Shown in pieces: positions 43,774-51,297 of a stretch of DNA of 64,000 nt. The notes beneath the pieces were generated by a model, which searched no databases, had not been told where the DNA came from, and worked only from the letters and a program-made list of their open reading frames with translations. Where the stretch lies: the NCBI GenBank assembly GCA_964633975.1, contig CAZWKX010000007.1, positions 1 through 64,000 on the forward strand, read 5' to 3'. A program made the position numbers and the translations under genes. The DNA comes from CAZWKX01 sp964633975. GTDB taxonomy: Bacteria > Actinomycetota > Acidimicrobiia > Spongiisociales > UBA11373. The first letter of the stretch is position 1, and each line of letters begins with the position of its first letter.

Positions 43774-44055
43774 TTGGCTGGCAGACGACTTCAGAAGCGC
43801 CTCTTTCGTCTGACCGACGAGATCGTTCGCATCGGTGAGGAGGAGCGGCTCACGGCCGAGGAGCTGCGCATCCATCGACACCTCGACGACGACGCTCGGC
43901 GCGATGCCGTCGTGGCCGGCACCCCGCTCGCCCGCGAGGATGCTCGGGAGACCGCCGCCGACGTAACTCGGTTCCAGCGCGCCCTCGAGTCGCTTCGAAG
44001 GCGCCGAGACCGCGTCGAAGCGAAACGGGAGCGCTTGTTGCGGCGGCTCGACTGA
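43774..44055 (+). CDS. Hypothetical small coiled-coil protein
   Basis: Not recognised. The 93-residue product is highly charged (Arg and Glu) and helical, with two long amphipathic stretches and no membrane segment; the layout suggests a coiled coil. The TTG start is uncertain, with no clear ribosome site or -10 box. It lies between tRNA-Leu and polA and could be a spurious open frame, though its composition is protein-like. Confidence 0.45.
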   Translation: MAGRRLQKRLFRLTDEIVRIGEEERLTAEELRIHRHLDDDARRDAVVAGTPLAREDARETAADVTRFQRALESLRRRRDRVEAKRERLLRRLD

Positions 44056-44066
44056 GCCCCGCGACC

Positions 44067-44072
44067 TATGAT
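44067..44072 (+). promoter_or_regulatory. -10 box of a leaderless transcript (polA)
   Basis: TATGAT ends 7 nt before ATG 44080 and overlaps the alternative ATG at 44068, ruling that start out for this transcript. Confidence 0.6.
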
Positions 44073-44079
44073 CGGCGGG

Positions 44080-46710
44080 ATGCCCAAGCTCGCGCTGCTC
44101 GACGGCCATAGCCTCGCCTACCGAGCCTTTTTCGCGTTGCCCACCGACTTGGCCACGCCCGACGGACGGACGACCAACGCGGTCTTCGGGTTCACATCCA
44201 TGATCGTGAAGCTGCTGGACGACGAGCACCCGGATGCCATGGCGGTGGCCTGGGACACTCCCGAGGAGACCTTCCGTAGTGCGGAGTACCCGGAGTACAA
44301 GGCGACACGGCGGGCAGCGCCCGACCTGTTCAAGAGCCAGCTTCCGCTGATGGACGAGGTGACGGAGGCATTGGGGATCCGCCAGCTTCGGGCCCCTGGG
44401 TTCGAGGCGGACGACGTGATAGCGACGGTGGCCCGGCAGGCCGCCGATGCAGGCTGGGATGTGCTGATTGTCACCGGAGATCGAGACGCCTTTCAGCTGA
44501 TCGGTGGCGGCGTGAAAGTGGTGTACACGCGGCGCGGAATCACGGACACGGTGATCGCCGACACCGGCTACATCGAGGAGCGCTACGGCATCCGCCCCGC
44601 TCAGTACCCGGACTACGCGGCGCTGCGGGGGGACACCAGCGACAACCTGCCCGGGGTTCCCGGCGTGGGCGAGAAGACGGCGACCAAGTTGGTGTCGGAG
44701 TACGGCGGCCTGGAAGGCATCTACGAGCACCTCGACGACTTGTCCCCGAAGCTGAGAACAAGCCTCGAAGAGACCAGGGAGCAGGCTTTTCTCAACCGCC
44801 GGCTCATCAAGCTCATCGAGAATGTGGAGGTTGGAGCCGAGGTAGGTGACTACCGCCTGCAACCCTGGAACCCCGAACGGGTGCGCGAGGTGTTCGATGG
44901 GCTCGCATTCCGTTCACTGTGGCGGCGGCTGCAAGAGGTCGGGGGCGGGGAGCCGACGTCGCCTGAGGCGGTGGCCGACATCGAAGTGACGGTTCCCGAG
45001 GATGTCGGAGGCCTCGCCGGCCCCGGCGCCCGTCTCGTGCTCGAGGCGGTGTGGGACGGGTCCGATCTCGTCGGAGTCGTCGTGGCCGGCGGCGACGACC
45101 AGGCTGCTTTTGTGCCTCTGTCGCGCTTGGGCGGGTTGGAGAAGGCCCTCGCCGATGAAACGGTTCCCAAGGTGCTCCACGATGCCAAGCGGCTGGTCCG
45201 GGCGCTGCTGGAGATGGATCTGGACCTTTGCGGCCTGGAGTTCGACAGTGCTCTCGCCGGCTACGTGATCAACCCTGCCGAGAGAGCGCCCGAATTGAGC
45301 GATCTGGCTTCCCGGATACTCGGCCTCGAGATCGTGTCCCCCGAGGGCGGTGAGCCCTCCTCCGGCTCGGCCCAGGGCAGTCTGGCCTTCGACCAGGCGG
45401 GCCCCGACATCGAGGGCGCGGCGCGCCGCGCCCTGGCGGTGCGCCGGCTGGTCGAGCCGCTGACCGAGCAGCTCCGGGAACGCGCCAGCCTCGAGCTGTT
45501 CAGGGAGGTGGAGCTTCCATTCGTGCGAGTGCTGGCCAAGATGGAGGTTGCCGGCATCGGCACCGATCGGGAGTACCTGGAGGAGCTGGGCGAGAGCCTG
45601 CGCGATCGCCTCGGCGGGTTGGAGAAGGCCATCTACCAGGCTGCCGGAGAGCCGTTCAACATCAACTCGACGCTTCAGCTGCGCAGCGTTCTCTTCGAGC
45701 GCCTGCAGCTCCCGGTGCTCAAGAAGACCCCCAAGGGCGCACCGTCGACGGATGCGTCCGTGCTGCAGAAGCTGGCGGGCGAACACGGCATAGTGGAGCA
45801 TCTTCTGCACTACCGCGAGCTGGAGAAGCTGCGCTCGACGTACGTGGACGGACTGCTGCCCCTAATCGGCCCGGACGGGCGCATCCATTGCATCTTCAAC
45901 CAGACCGGCGCCGCCACGGGCCGGATCTCGTCGGAACGGCCGAACATGCAGAACATCCCGGTCCGCTCCGAGGAAGGCCGTGCCATCCGGCGGGCGTTCG
46001 TGGCGGGGCCGGGCTGCCGGTTCGTCGTCGCCGACTACAGCCAGATCGAGCTGCGTATCCTGGCTCATGTCAGTGGCGATGCCGGCTTGCTGGAGGCGTT
46101 CGCCTCAGGCGCCGACATCCACACGGCCACCGCGGCGAGGGTGTTCGGACTGGCTCCCGACCAGGTGAGCGCGGATCTGCGGCGCCGGGCCAAGATGATC
46201 AACTTTGGCCTCCTCTACGGGATGGAGGCCTACGGGCTGGCACAGCGCCTCCAGATACCGACCGAGGAGGCCCAGGAGCACATGGACGCCTATTTCGCTC
46301 AGTTCCCCGACGTGCAGGCGTTCATGGAGGGCATAGTGGCCGAGGCGCGGCAGACCGGGTACACCACCACCATCCTGGGACGCCGCCGCTACCTGCCCGA
46401 GTTGGTGTCCGACAACTTCAGGGTGCGGCAGATGGGGGAGAGGATGGCCCTCAACGCGCCGATTCAGGGTTCGGCCGCCGACATCATCAAACGGGCGATG
46501 ATCGTGCTCGACGCCGAACTGGAGGCACGGCGCTTGGCGACCGAGATGCTGTTACAGGTACACGACGAGCTGCTGTTGGAGGGCCCCGAGGGGGAGATGG
46601 ACGAGGTGGTCGGCCTCACGCGGGAGGTCATGGAGGGGGTCACCGAGCTTCGGGTTCCCCTGCGGGTCGACATGGCGACCGGAAGCAGCTTGGCCGACGT
46701 CAAGGCCTGA
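44080..46710 (+). CDS. polA: DNA polymerase I
   Basis: Repair and Okazaki-fragment polymerase (876 residues from ATG 44080). The N-terminal 5' nuclease domain (LLDGHSLAYRAFFALP, GFEADDVIAT, LRGDTSDNLPGVPGVGEKTA) spans about 1-300. The middle 3'-5' exonuclease-like domain lacks the DxE proofreading motif (LEAVWDG instead), so it is probably inactive, as in mycobacterial PolI. The polymerase domain has FVVADYSQIELRI, RRRAKMINFGLLYGM and LLQVHDELLLEGP. The following gene is rpsA, as in mycobacteria. Confidence 0.97.
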   Translation: MPKLALLDGHSLAYRAFFALPTDLATPDGRTTNAVFGFTSMIVKLLDDEHPDAMAVAWDTPEETFRSAEYPEYKATRRAAPDLFKSQLPLMDEVTEALGIRQLRAPGFEADDVIATVARQAADAGWDVLIVTGDRDAFQLIGGGVKVVYTRRGITDTVIADTGYIEERYGIRPAQYPDYAALRGDTSDNLPGVPGVGEKTATKLVSEYGGLEGIYEHLDDLSPKLRTSLEETREQAFLNRRLIKLIENVEVGAEVGDYRLQPWNPERVREVFDGLAFRSLWRRLQEVGGGEPTSPEAVADIEVTVPEDVGGLAGPGARLVLEAVWDGSDLVGVVVAGGDDQAAFVPLSRLGGLEKALADETVPKVLHDAKRLVRALLEMDLDLCGLEFDSALAGYVINPAERAPELSDLASRILGLEIVSPEGGEPSSGSAQGSLAFDQAGPDIEGAARRALAVRRLVEPLTEQLRERASLELFREVELPFVRVLAKMEVAGIGTDREYLEELGESLRDRLGGLEKAIYQAAGEPFNINSTLQLRSVLFERLQLPVLKKTPKGAPSTDASVLQKLAGEHGIVEHLLHYRELEKLRSTYVDGLLPLIGPDGRIHCIFNQTGAATGRISSERPNMQNIPVRSEEGRAIRRAFVAGPGCRFVVADYSQIELRILAHVSGDAGLLEAFASGADIHTATAARVFGLAPDQVSADLRRRAKMINFGLLYGMEAYGLAQRLQIPTEEAQEHMDAYFAQFPDVQAFMEGIVAEARQTGYTTTILGRRRYLPELVSDNFRVRQMGERMALNAPIQGSAADIIKRAMIVLDAELEARRLATEMLLQVHDELLLEGPEGEMDEVVGLTREVMEGVTELRVPLRVDMATGSSLADVKA

Positions 46711-46728
46711 GGGGCATTGGCGGTGTGT

Positions 46729-46734
46729 TAGCCT
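46729..46734 (+). promoter_or_regulatory. Candidate -10 box for rpsA
   Basis: TAGCCT in GTTAGCCT, 64 nt before ATG 46799. Unlike its neighbours this transcript would have a leader of about 55 nt, containing GAGGAG at 46781-46786. Confidence 0.45.
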
Positions 46735-46798
46735 TGTGCTGCCTCTGGGCAGGGTTGTTCTGCTCGAGTGCAATCGTTCCGAGGAGACAATCGCACCC

Positions 46799-48223
46799 AT
46801 GACCGAAGATACGACGGGCGCGCCTGCCGAGGGGGTCGGTGAGCAGGCGCAGTCCGCCGAGGGAGATGCCGCCGCGGCGGCCGCTCCCGAGGAGCCAAAG
46901 GACGAGGCTGCCGCGACCGAAGAGGTGAAGGCGGAGACCTCGAAGAAGATTGATGCTGCGGAGGCCGCCCCTGCCGAGGACGAGCAGCCCGCCGACATGA
47001 CCGAGGAGGACTTCGCCGCCGCAGTCGAGAAGACCGTGGTCGAGTTCACCGAGGGAAGCCTGGTCACGGGGTCCGTGGTCCGCGTCGATCCCGACGAGGT
47101 GCTGGTCGACATCGGCTACAAGTCGGAAGGCGTGATCCCGGCCTCCGAGCTGTCGATTCGTAACAGCGTCAACCCAGCCGACGTGGTCTCCGTCGGCGAC
47201 GAGATCGAGGCGCTGGTCATGCAGCTCGAGGACCAGGACGGTCGCCTCATCCTGTCCAAGAAGCGCGCCCAGTACGAGCGGGCCTGGGGCCGTATCGAAA
47301 AGATCATGGAGGAGGGCGAGACGGTGACCGGCCAGGTCATCGAGGTGGTCAAGGGCGGTCTCATAGTGGATATCGGCCTTCGCGGTTTCCTGCCAGCCTC
47401 TCTCGTCGAGCTGAGGCGGGTGCGTGATCTCCAGCCCTACGTGGGTGAAACGCTCGAGGCCAAGGTCATCGAACTCGACAAGAACCGCAACAACGTCGTG
47501 TTGTCCCGCCGCGCCTTCCTCGAGGAGGAGCAGGCGGAGCAGCGCCATGCCTTCCTGGACGAGCTCGAGGTCGGCGAGGTGCGCAGCGGTGTGGTGTCCT
47601 CCGTGGTGAATTTCGGCGCCTTCGTCGATCTCGGAGGCATGGACGGGCTGGTGCACGTCTCCGAACTCTCCTGGCAGCACGTGAGCCATCCCTCCGAGGT
47701 GATATCGGTGGGCGACGAAGTCGAAGTCAGGGTGCTGGAGATCGATCGCGAGCGCGAGCGCATCTCACTGTCCATCCGCCAGACCCGCGACGATCCTTGG
47801 GAGTCGTTCTCCGAGGGCCACAACGTGGGCGACGTAGTCGACGGTGTCGTCACCAAGACCGTGCCCTTTGGCGCCTTCGTCTCCATCACCGACGGGGTGG
47901 AAGGCCTCGTGCACGTGTCGGAGATCGCCATGCATCACGTGGAGAGCCCCGAGCTGGAGCTGTCGGTGGGTCAAGAGGTCAAGGTCAAGATCACCGAGAT
48001 CGACGCCGACCGGCGCCGCATCAGCTTGTCCATCAAGCAGGCCACACCCGAGTGGGAGCAACGGGCCCAGTGGGCCGAGGAGAGGAGCACCCGCAAGAAG
48101 TCCCGCCGCGAGTTCCAGCGCGAAGAAGAGGCGGCCGAGGAGCCCGCGTCTTCGTTCGCCGCCGATGCTTCGCTCGAAGCCATTCTGCAGGAGCTCAAGG
48201 AGAAGGGGATCGGGCGCAAGTAG
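46799..48223 (+). CDS. rpsA: 30S ribosomal protein S1
   Basis: mRNA-binding ribosomal protein. The 474-residue product (from ATG 46799) has an Ala/Glu-rich disordered N-terminus of about 75 residues and then four S1 domains, each with a form of GxVxxVxxxGxFVDIG; repeats three and four are the most alike (FGAFVDLGGMDGLVHVSELS and PFGAFVSITDGVEGLVHVSE). Four domains are usual for actinobacterial S1, against six in E. coli. A longer in-frame reading from 46736 lacks support. GAGGAG is 12 bases before the ATG. Confidence 0.95.
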   Translation: MTEDTTGAPAEGVGEQAQSAEGDAAAAAAPEEPKDEAAATEEVKAETSKKIDAAEAAPAEDEQPADMTEEDFAAAVEKTVVEFTEGSLVTGSVVRVDPDEVLVDIGYKSEGVIPASELSIRNSVNPADVVSVGDEIEALVMQLEDQDGRLILSKKRAQYERAWGRIEKIMEEGETVTGQVIEVVKGGLIVDIGLRGFLPASLVELRRVRDLQPYVGETLEAKVIELDKNRNNVVLSRRAFLEEEQAEQRHAFLDELEVGEVRSGVVSSVVNFGAFVDLGGMDGLVHVSELSWQHVSHPSEVISVGDEVEVRVLEIDRERERISLSIRQTRDDPWESFSEGHNVGDVVDGVVTKTVPFGAFVSITDGVEGLVHVSEIAMHHVESPELELSVGQEVKVKITEIDADRRRISLSIKQATPEWEQRAQWAEERSTRKKSRREFQREEEAAEEPASSFAADASLEAILQELKEKGIGRK

Positions 48224-48229
48224 CCCATC

Positions 48230-48274
48230 CCGTCCCTGCGTCAAGAAGCCGCAGTATCTCCGTGAACGGGACGG
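48230..48274 (+). terminator. Possible terminator hairpin after rpsA
   Basis: CCGTCCC (48230-48236) can pair with GGGACGG (48268-48274), enclosing a smaller TGCG/CGCA stem. No U tract follows. The remaining bases to coaE hold only its -10 box. Confidence 0.35.
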
Positions 48275-48336
48275 CCAATCGCCTGCAGCTCTTGGCTTCG
48301 CGTTCCCCGGCGACATGGTTGACTTCCGGGCCCGGG

Positions 48337-48342
48337 TAACGT
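48337..48342 (+). promoter_or_regulatory. -10 box of a leaderless transcript (coaE)
   Basis: TAACGT ends 7 nt before GTG 48350. GAGGAG abuts the GTG directly and is too close to act as a ribosome site. Confidence 0.5.
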
Positions 48343-48349
48343 CGAGGAG

Positions 48350-48928
48350 GTGAGTTCCACCCGGCTTGTGCTGTTGGGGGGCGGAATCGGCAGCGGAAAG
48401 AGCACTGCCGCCGGCGTCCTGGCGGCTTTCGGCGCCGCCGTGTTCTCCGCGGACGAGGCCGGGCACCGCGCCCTCGAGCCCGGAGAGCCGGCATACGCTC
48501 TGGTGGCCAAGCGCTGGCCCGAGGTGATCGTGGGCGGCCGGGTCGATCGCACGGCTTTGGGCAGGATCGTGTTCGCGGATGCGGACGAGCTGCGCGCCCT
48601 GGAGTCGGTCAGCCATCCCGCAATCCGGGACTACCTACGCGCTCGCATAGGGGAGTCGGACGCGGAGGTGATCGTGGTCGAGATGCCGCTGCTCCAGGAC
48701 TTGTTCGGCCCCGGCTGGCTATGGATGGTGGTCGACGCAGCCGACGAACTTCGGCTCAAGCGGCTGGTGCATCACGGAATGAATCGTGCCGATGCCGAGG
48801 CCCGCATAGCGGTGCAGGCTTCGCGTCGGGAGTGGCTGGACGCCGCCGAGATCGTGATCGACAACTCGGGGAATCTGGAGCACCTGGCCGGGGAGTGCGA
48901 ACGAGCCTGGGAGGCGATCTTGAGCTGA
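48350..48928 (+). CDS. coaE: Dephospho-CoA kinase
   Basis: Last step of coenzyme A synthesis. The 192-residue protein has the Walker A loop GGGIGSGKSTAA near the N-terminus, SADEAGHRALEPG (substrate aspartate), VVEMPLLQDL and a closing helix with VIDNSGNLEHL. Actinobacterial CoaE often carries a C-terminal GrpB/UPF0157 extension; here it is the short form. It sits between rpsA and uvrB as in mycobacteria. Confidence 0.94.
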   Translation: MSSTRLVLLGGGIGSGKSTAAGVLAAFGAAVFSADEAGHRALEPGEPAYALVAKRWPEVIVGGRVDRTALGRIVFADADELRALESVSHPAIRDYLRARIGESDAEVIVVEMPLLQDLFGPGWLWMVVDAADELRLKRLVHHGMNRADAEARIAVQASRREWLDAAEIVIDNSGNLEHLAGECERAWEAILS

Positions 48929-48938
48929 GGCTCGAGGT

Positions 48939-48944
48939 TATGGT
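48939..48944 (+). promoter_or_regulatory. -10 box of a leaderless transcript (uvrB)
   Basis: TATGGT ends 7 nt before ATG 48952; the in-frame ATG at 48940 falls inside the box. Confidence 0.5.
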
Positions 48945-48951
48945 GGCGGCG

Positions 48952-50976
48952 ATGAACCCCTTCCGCGTCGTTTCCGACTTCGCCCCCGCCGGCGACCAGC
49001 CGCGCGCCATTGTGGAGCTGGCATCCGGCATCGAGCGGGGGCACCGTTTCCAGACCCTGCTCGGCATCACGGGCTCGGGCAAATCGGCCACCGTGGCCTG
49101 GCTTATCGAGAAGGTGCAGCGGCCCACACTCGTGCTGGCGCCGAACAAGGCGCTGGCGGCTCAGCTGGCCAACGAGTTTCGCCAGCTCTTCCCGAACAAC
49201 AGGGTGGAGTACTTCGTGTCCTACTACGACTACTACCAGCCCGAGGCATACATACCGCAGAGCGACACCTACATAGAGAAGGACTCCTCGGTCAACGACG
49301 AGATCGACCGCCTCAGGCACTCGGCGACGGCGGCGCTGCTGACCCGCCGTGATGTGATCATCGTGGCCTCGGTTTCCGCCATATACGGGCTGGGCTCGCC
49401 GGAGCAGTACCAAGGGCAGCTACTGCGACTCGTGCGAGGGGTCGAGTACCCGCTCGAGCACGCGGTGCGGCGGCTCGTCGACATTCAATATGACCGGAAC
49501 GAGGTCAACCTGGCCCGGGGCCGCTTTCGGGTGCGCGGAGACACGCTGGAGATTTTCCCCGCCTATGAAGAGACCGTCGCCAGGGTCGAGTACTTCGGGG
49601 ACGAAGTGGAGCGCATCCTGCAGATGAATCCGGTGACCGGGGAGGTGGTCGACGAGCTGTCGGAACTCTGGGTGTACCCGGCCAGCCACTACGTGACGAC
49701 GCAGGAGCGCGTGCTGAAGGCGATGGCCGCCATCGAGGAGGAGCTGGAGGGCCGCCTGGAGGAGCTGAATGAGGCGGGGAAGCTGCTCGAGGCGCAGCGC
49801 CTACGCATGCGCACCTCCTACGACCTCGAGATGATCCGCGAGGTCGGCTACTGCAACGGCATCGAGAACTACAGCCGGCACCTGGATGGCCGAGAAGCGG
49901 GGGAGCCCCCGTACACCTTGCTGGATTATTTCCCGTCCGACTACCTGACGATCATCGACGAGAGCCACGTCACCATCCCTCAGCTGCATGGGCAGTACGA
50001 GGGGGATCGCAGCCGCAAGGAGGTGCTCGTAGAGCACGGCTTCCGGCTGCCGTCAGCGATCGACAATCGGCCGCTGGGTTTCGATGAGTGGCGGGACAAG
50101 GCGGGGCAGGTCGTGTTCCTCTCCGCCACCCCGGGTCCGTGGGAGCTGGAGCACTCTGCGGCCGTCGTCGAGCAGATCATCCGGCCCACCGGCCTGGTCG
50201 ATCCGGAGGTCGTGGTCAAGCCGACGAGGGGACAGATCGACGATCTACTCGAGGAGATCCGGCGGCGCGCCGAGGTGGATCAGCGGGTCCTGGTGACGAC
50301 CCTGACCAAGAAGATGGCCGAGGATCTGACCGACTACCTGCTCGAGATGGGGGTGAGGGCCCGCTATCTGCACTCCGAGATCGAGACCCTCGAGCGGGTG
50401 CAGATCCTGAGGGACCTGCGGCTCGGCGAGTTCGATGTGCTGGTGGGCATCAACCTTTTACGTGAAGGGCTCGACCTGCCGGAGGTGAGCCTGGTGGCGA
50501 TCCTCGACGCCGACAAGGAGGGATTCCTGCGTTCGGAGACGTCGCTGGTGCAGATCATCGGGAGGGCCGCTCGCAACGTCGACGGCCAGGTCGTCATGTA
50601 CGCCGACGACGTGACCCGCTCCATGCGGCAGGCCCTCAACGAGACGAATCGCCGCCGCGCTCTGCAGATGGCATACAACAAGGAACGCGGCATAGATCCG
50701 CAGACGATTCGCAAGAAGGTGTCCGACATCCTGGAGCTGGTGCAGAGCGGCGGTGCCGCGCTGGAGCGACGGCGCCGCGAGATCGAAGAGCGGCCTGCGC
50801 TGGACCTTCCCGCCGACGACCTCGAAAGGCTCATCAGGAGCCTCGAGGACGAGATGCGGGAGGCGGCCCGGGAGCTGCGCTTCGAGTACGCGGCGCGTCT
50901 GCGCGACGAGATCGAGGACCTGAAGCGGGAACTCAGGGCGATGGCCGAAGCCGCGCCCCGGCGACGGAAGACCTAG
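48952..50976 (+). CDS. uvrB: Excinuclease ABC subunit B
   Basis: DNA damage verification helicase of excision repair. The 674-residue protein has the Walker A GITGSGKSATVAW (usual form ends T-F-T-M-A), the beta-hairpin with YYDYYQPEAYIP, EIDRLRHSAT, DESHVTIPQ, motif VI region VQIIGRAARN and a C-terminal UVR domain (EDEMREAARELRFEYAARLRDEI) that binds UvrC. Start ATG 48952 gives the standard N-terminus (MNPFRVVSDFAPAGDQP); the frame is open upstream but overlaps coaE. Its stop shares CTAG with the convergent tatA. Confidence 0.97.
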   Translation: MNPFRVVSDFAPAGDQPRAIVELASGIERGHRFQTLLGITGSGKSATVAWLIEKVQRPTLVLAPNKALAAQLANEFRQLFPNNRVEYFVSYYDYYQPEAYIPQSDTYIEKDSSVNDEIDRLRHSATAALLTRRDVIIVASVSAIYGLGSPEQYQGQLLRLVRGVEYPLEHAVRRLVDIQYDRNEVNLARGRFRVRGDTLEIFPAYEETVARVEYFGDEVERILQMNPVTGEVVDELSELWVYPASHYVTTQERVLKAMAAIEEELEGRLEELNEAGKLLEAQRLRMRTSYDLEMIREVGYCNGIENYSRHLDGREAGEPPYTLLDYFPSDYLTIIDESHVTIPQLHGQYEGDRSRKEVLVEHGFRLPSAIDNRPLGFDEWRDKAGQVVFLSATPGPWELEHSAAVVEQIIRPTGLVDPEVVVKPTRGQIDDLLEEIRRRAEVDQRVLVTTLTKKMAEDLTDYLLEMGVRARYLHSEIETLERVQILRDLRLGEFDVLVGINLLREGLDLPEVSLVAILDADKEGFLRSETSLVQIIGRAARNVDGQVVMYADDVTRSMRQALNETNRRRALQMAYNKERGIDPQTIRKKVSDILELVQSGGAALERRRREIEERPALDLPADDLERLIRSLEDEMREAARELRFEYAARLRDEIEDLKRELRAMAEAAPRRRKT

Positions 50977-51167
50977 TCGTCGGTCTTTTCTTTCTCTTGC
51001 TCGTCTTCCCCGCTGAGCCCGGCGCGCAGCTCTCGCGCCGACTTGCCGATGGCACGAGCCAGCTCGGGAAGCTTCTTGGCTCCGAAGAGCAGGACGACGA
51101 CGATGACGACGAGGACGATCTCCCCGGCGCCGACCCGCTGGAAGAGACCTACGACCTGCCCGATCAT
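50973..51167 (-). CDS. tatA: Sec-independent translocase TatA
   Basis: Pore-forming component for folded proteins. The 64-residue product has one N-terminal helix (EIVLVVIVVVLLFGAKKLPELAR, split by the FGAKKLPEL hinge), an amphipathic helix and an acidic/lysine-rich tail. ATG 51167 has AAGGAG five bases before it; a longer open frame upstream lacks this support. It is a single gene between uvrB and uvrA; no tatC or tatB is in the window. Confidence 0.9.
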   Translation of the reverse strand: MIGQVVGLFQRVGAGEIVLVVIVVVLLFGAKKLPELARAIGKSARELRAGLSGEDEQEKEKTDD

Positions 51168-51193
51168 AAGAGCTCCTTGCGCCTTCCCACGGG

Positions 51194-51199
51194 AGTGTA
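51194..51199 (-). promoter_or_regulatory. Candidate -10 box for tatA
   Basis: TACACT on the - strand, 26 nt before ATG 51167, with the ribosome site AAGGAG in the short leader. Confidence 0.45.
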
Positions 51200-51263
51200 G
51201 CCGAGGCCCGGAGACGGCCATCGTGCCGAACAACACCCCTGGGATTCGGTCGTAGGCGGGCAG

Positions 51264-51269
51264 TATCAT
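51264..51269 (+). promoter_or_regulatory. Candidate -10 box for uvrA
   Basis: TATCAT overlaps the upstream in-frame ATG 51268, so a transcript from it would start near 51277 and use GTG 51298, which has GGAGGA six bases before it. No SOS/LexA-type box is recognised here. Confidence 0.5.
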
Positions 51270-51297
51270 GTCGGCCCAAGCCACCGGAGGACGGGCC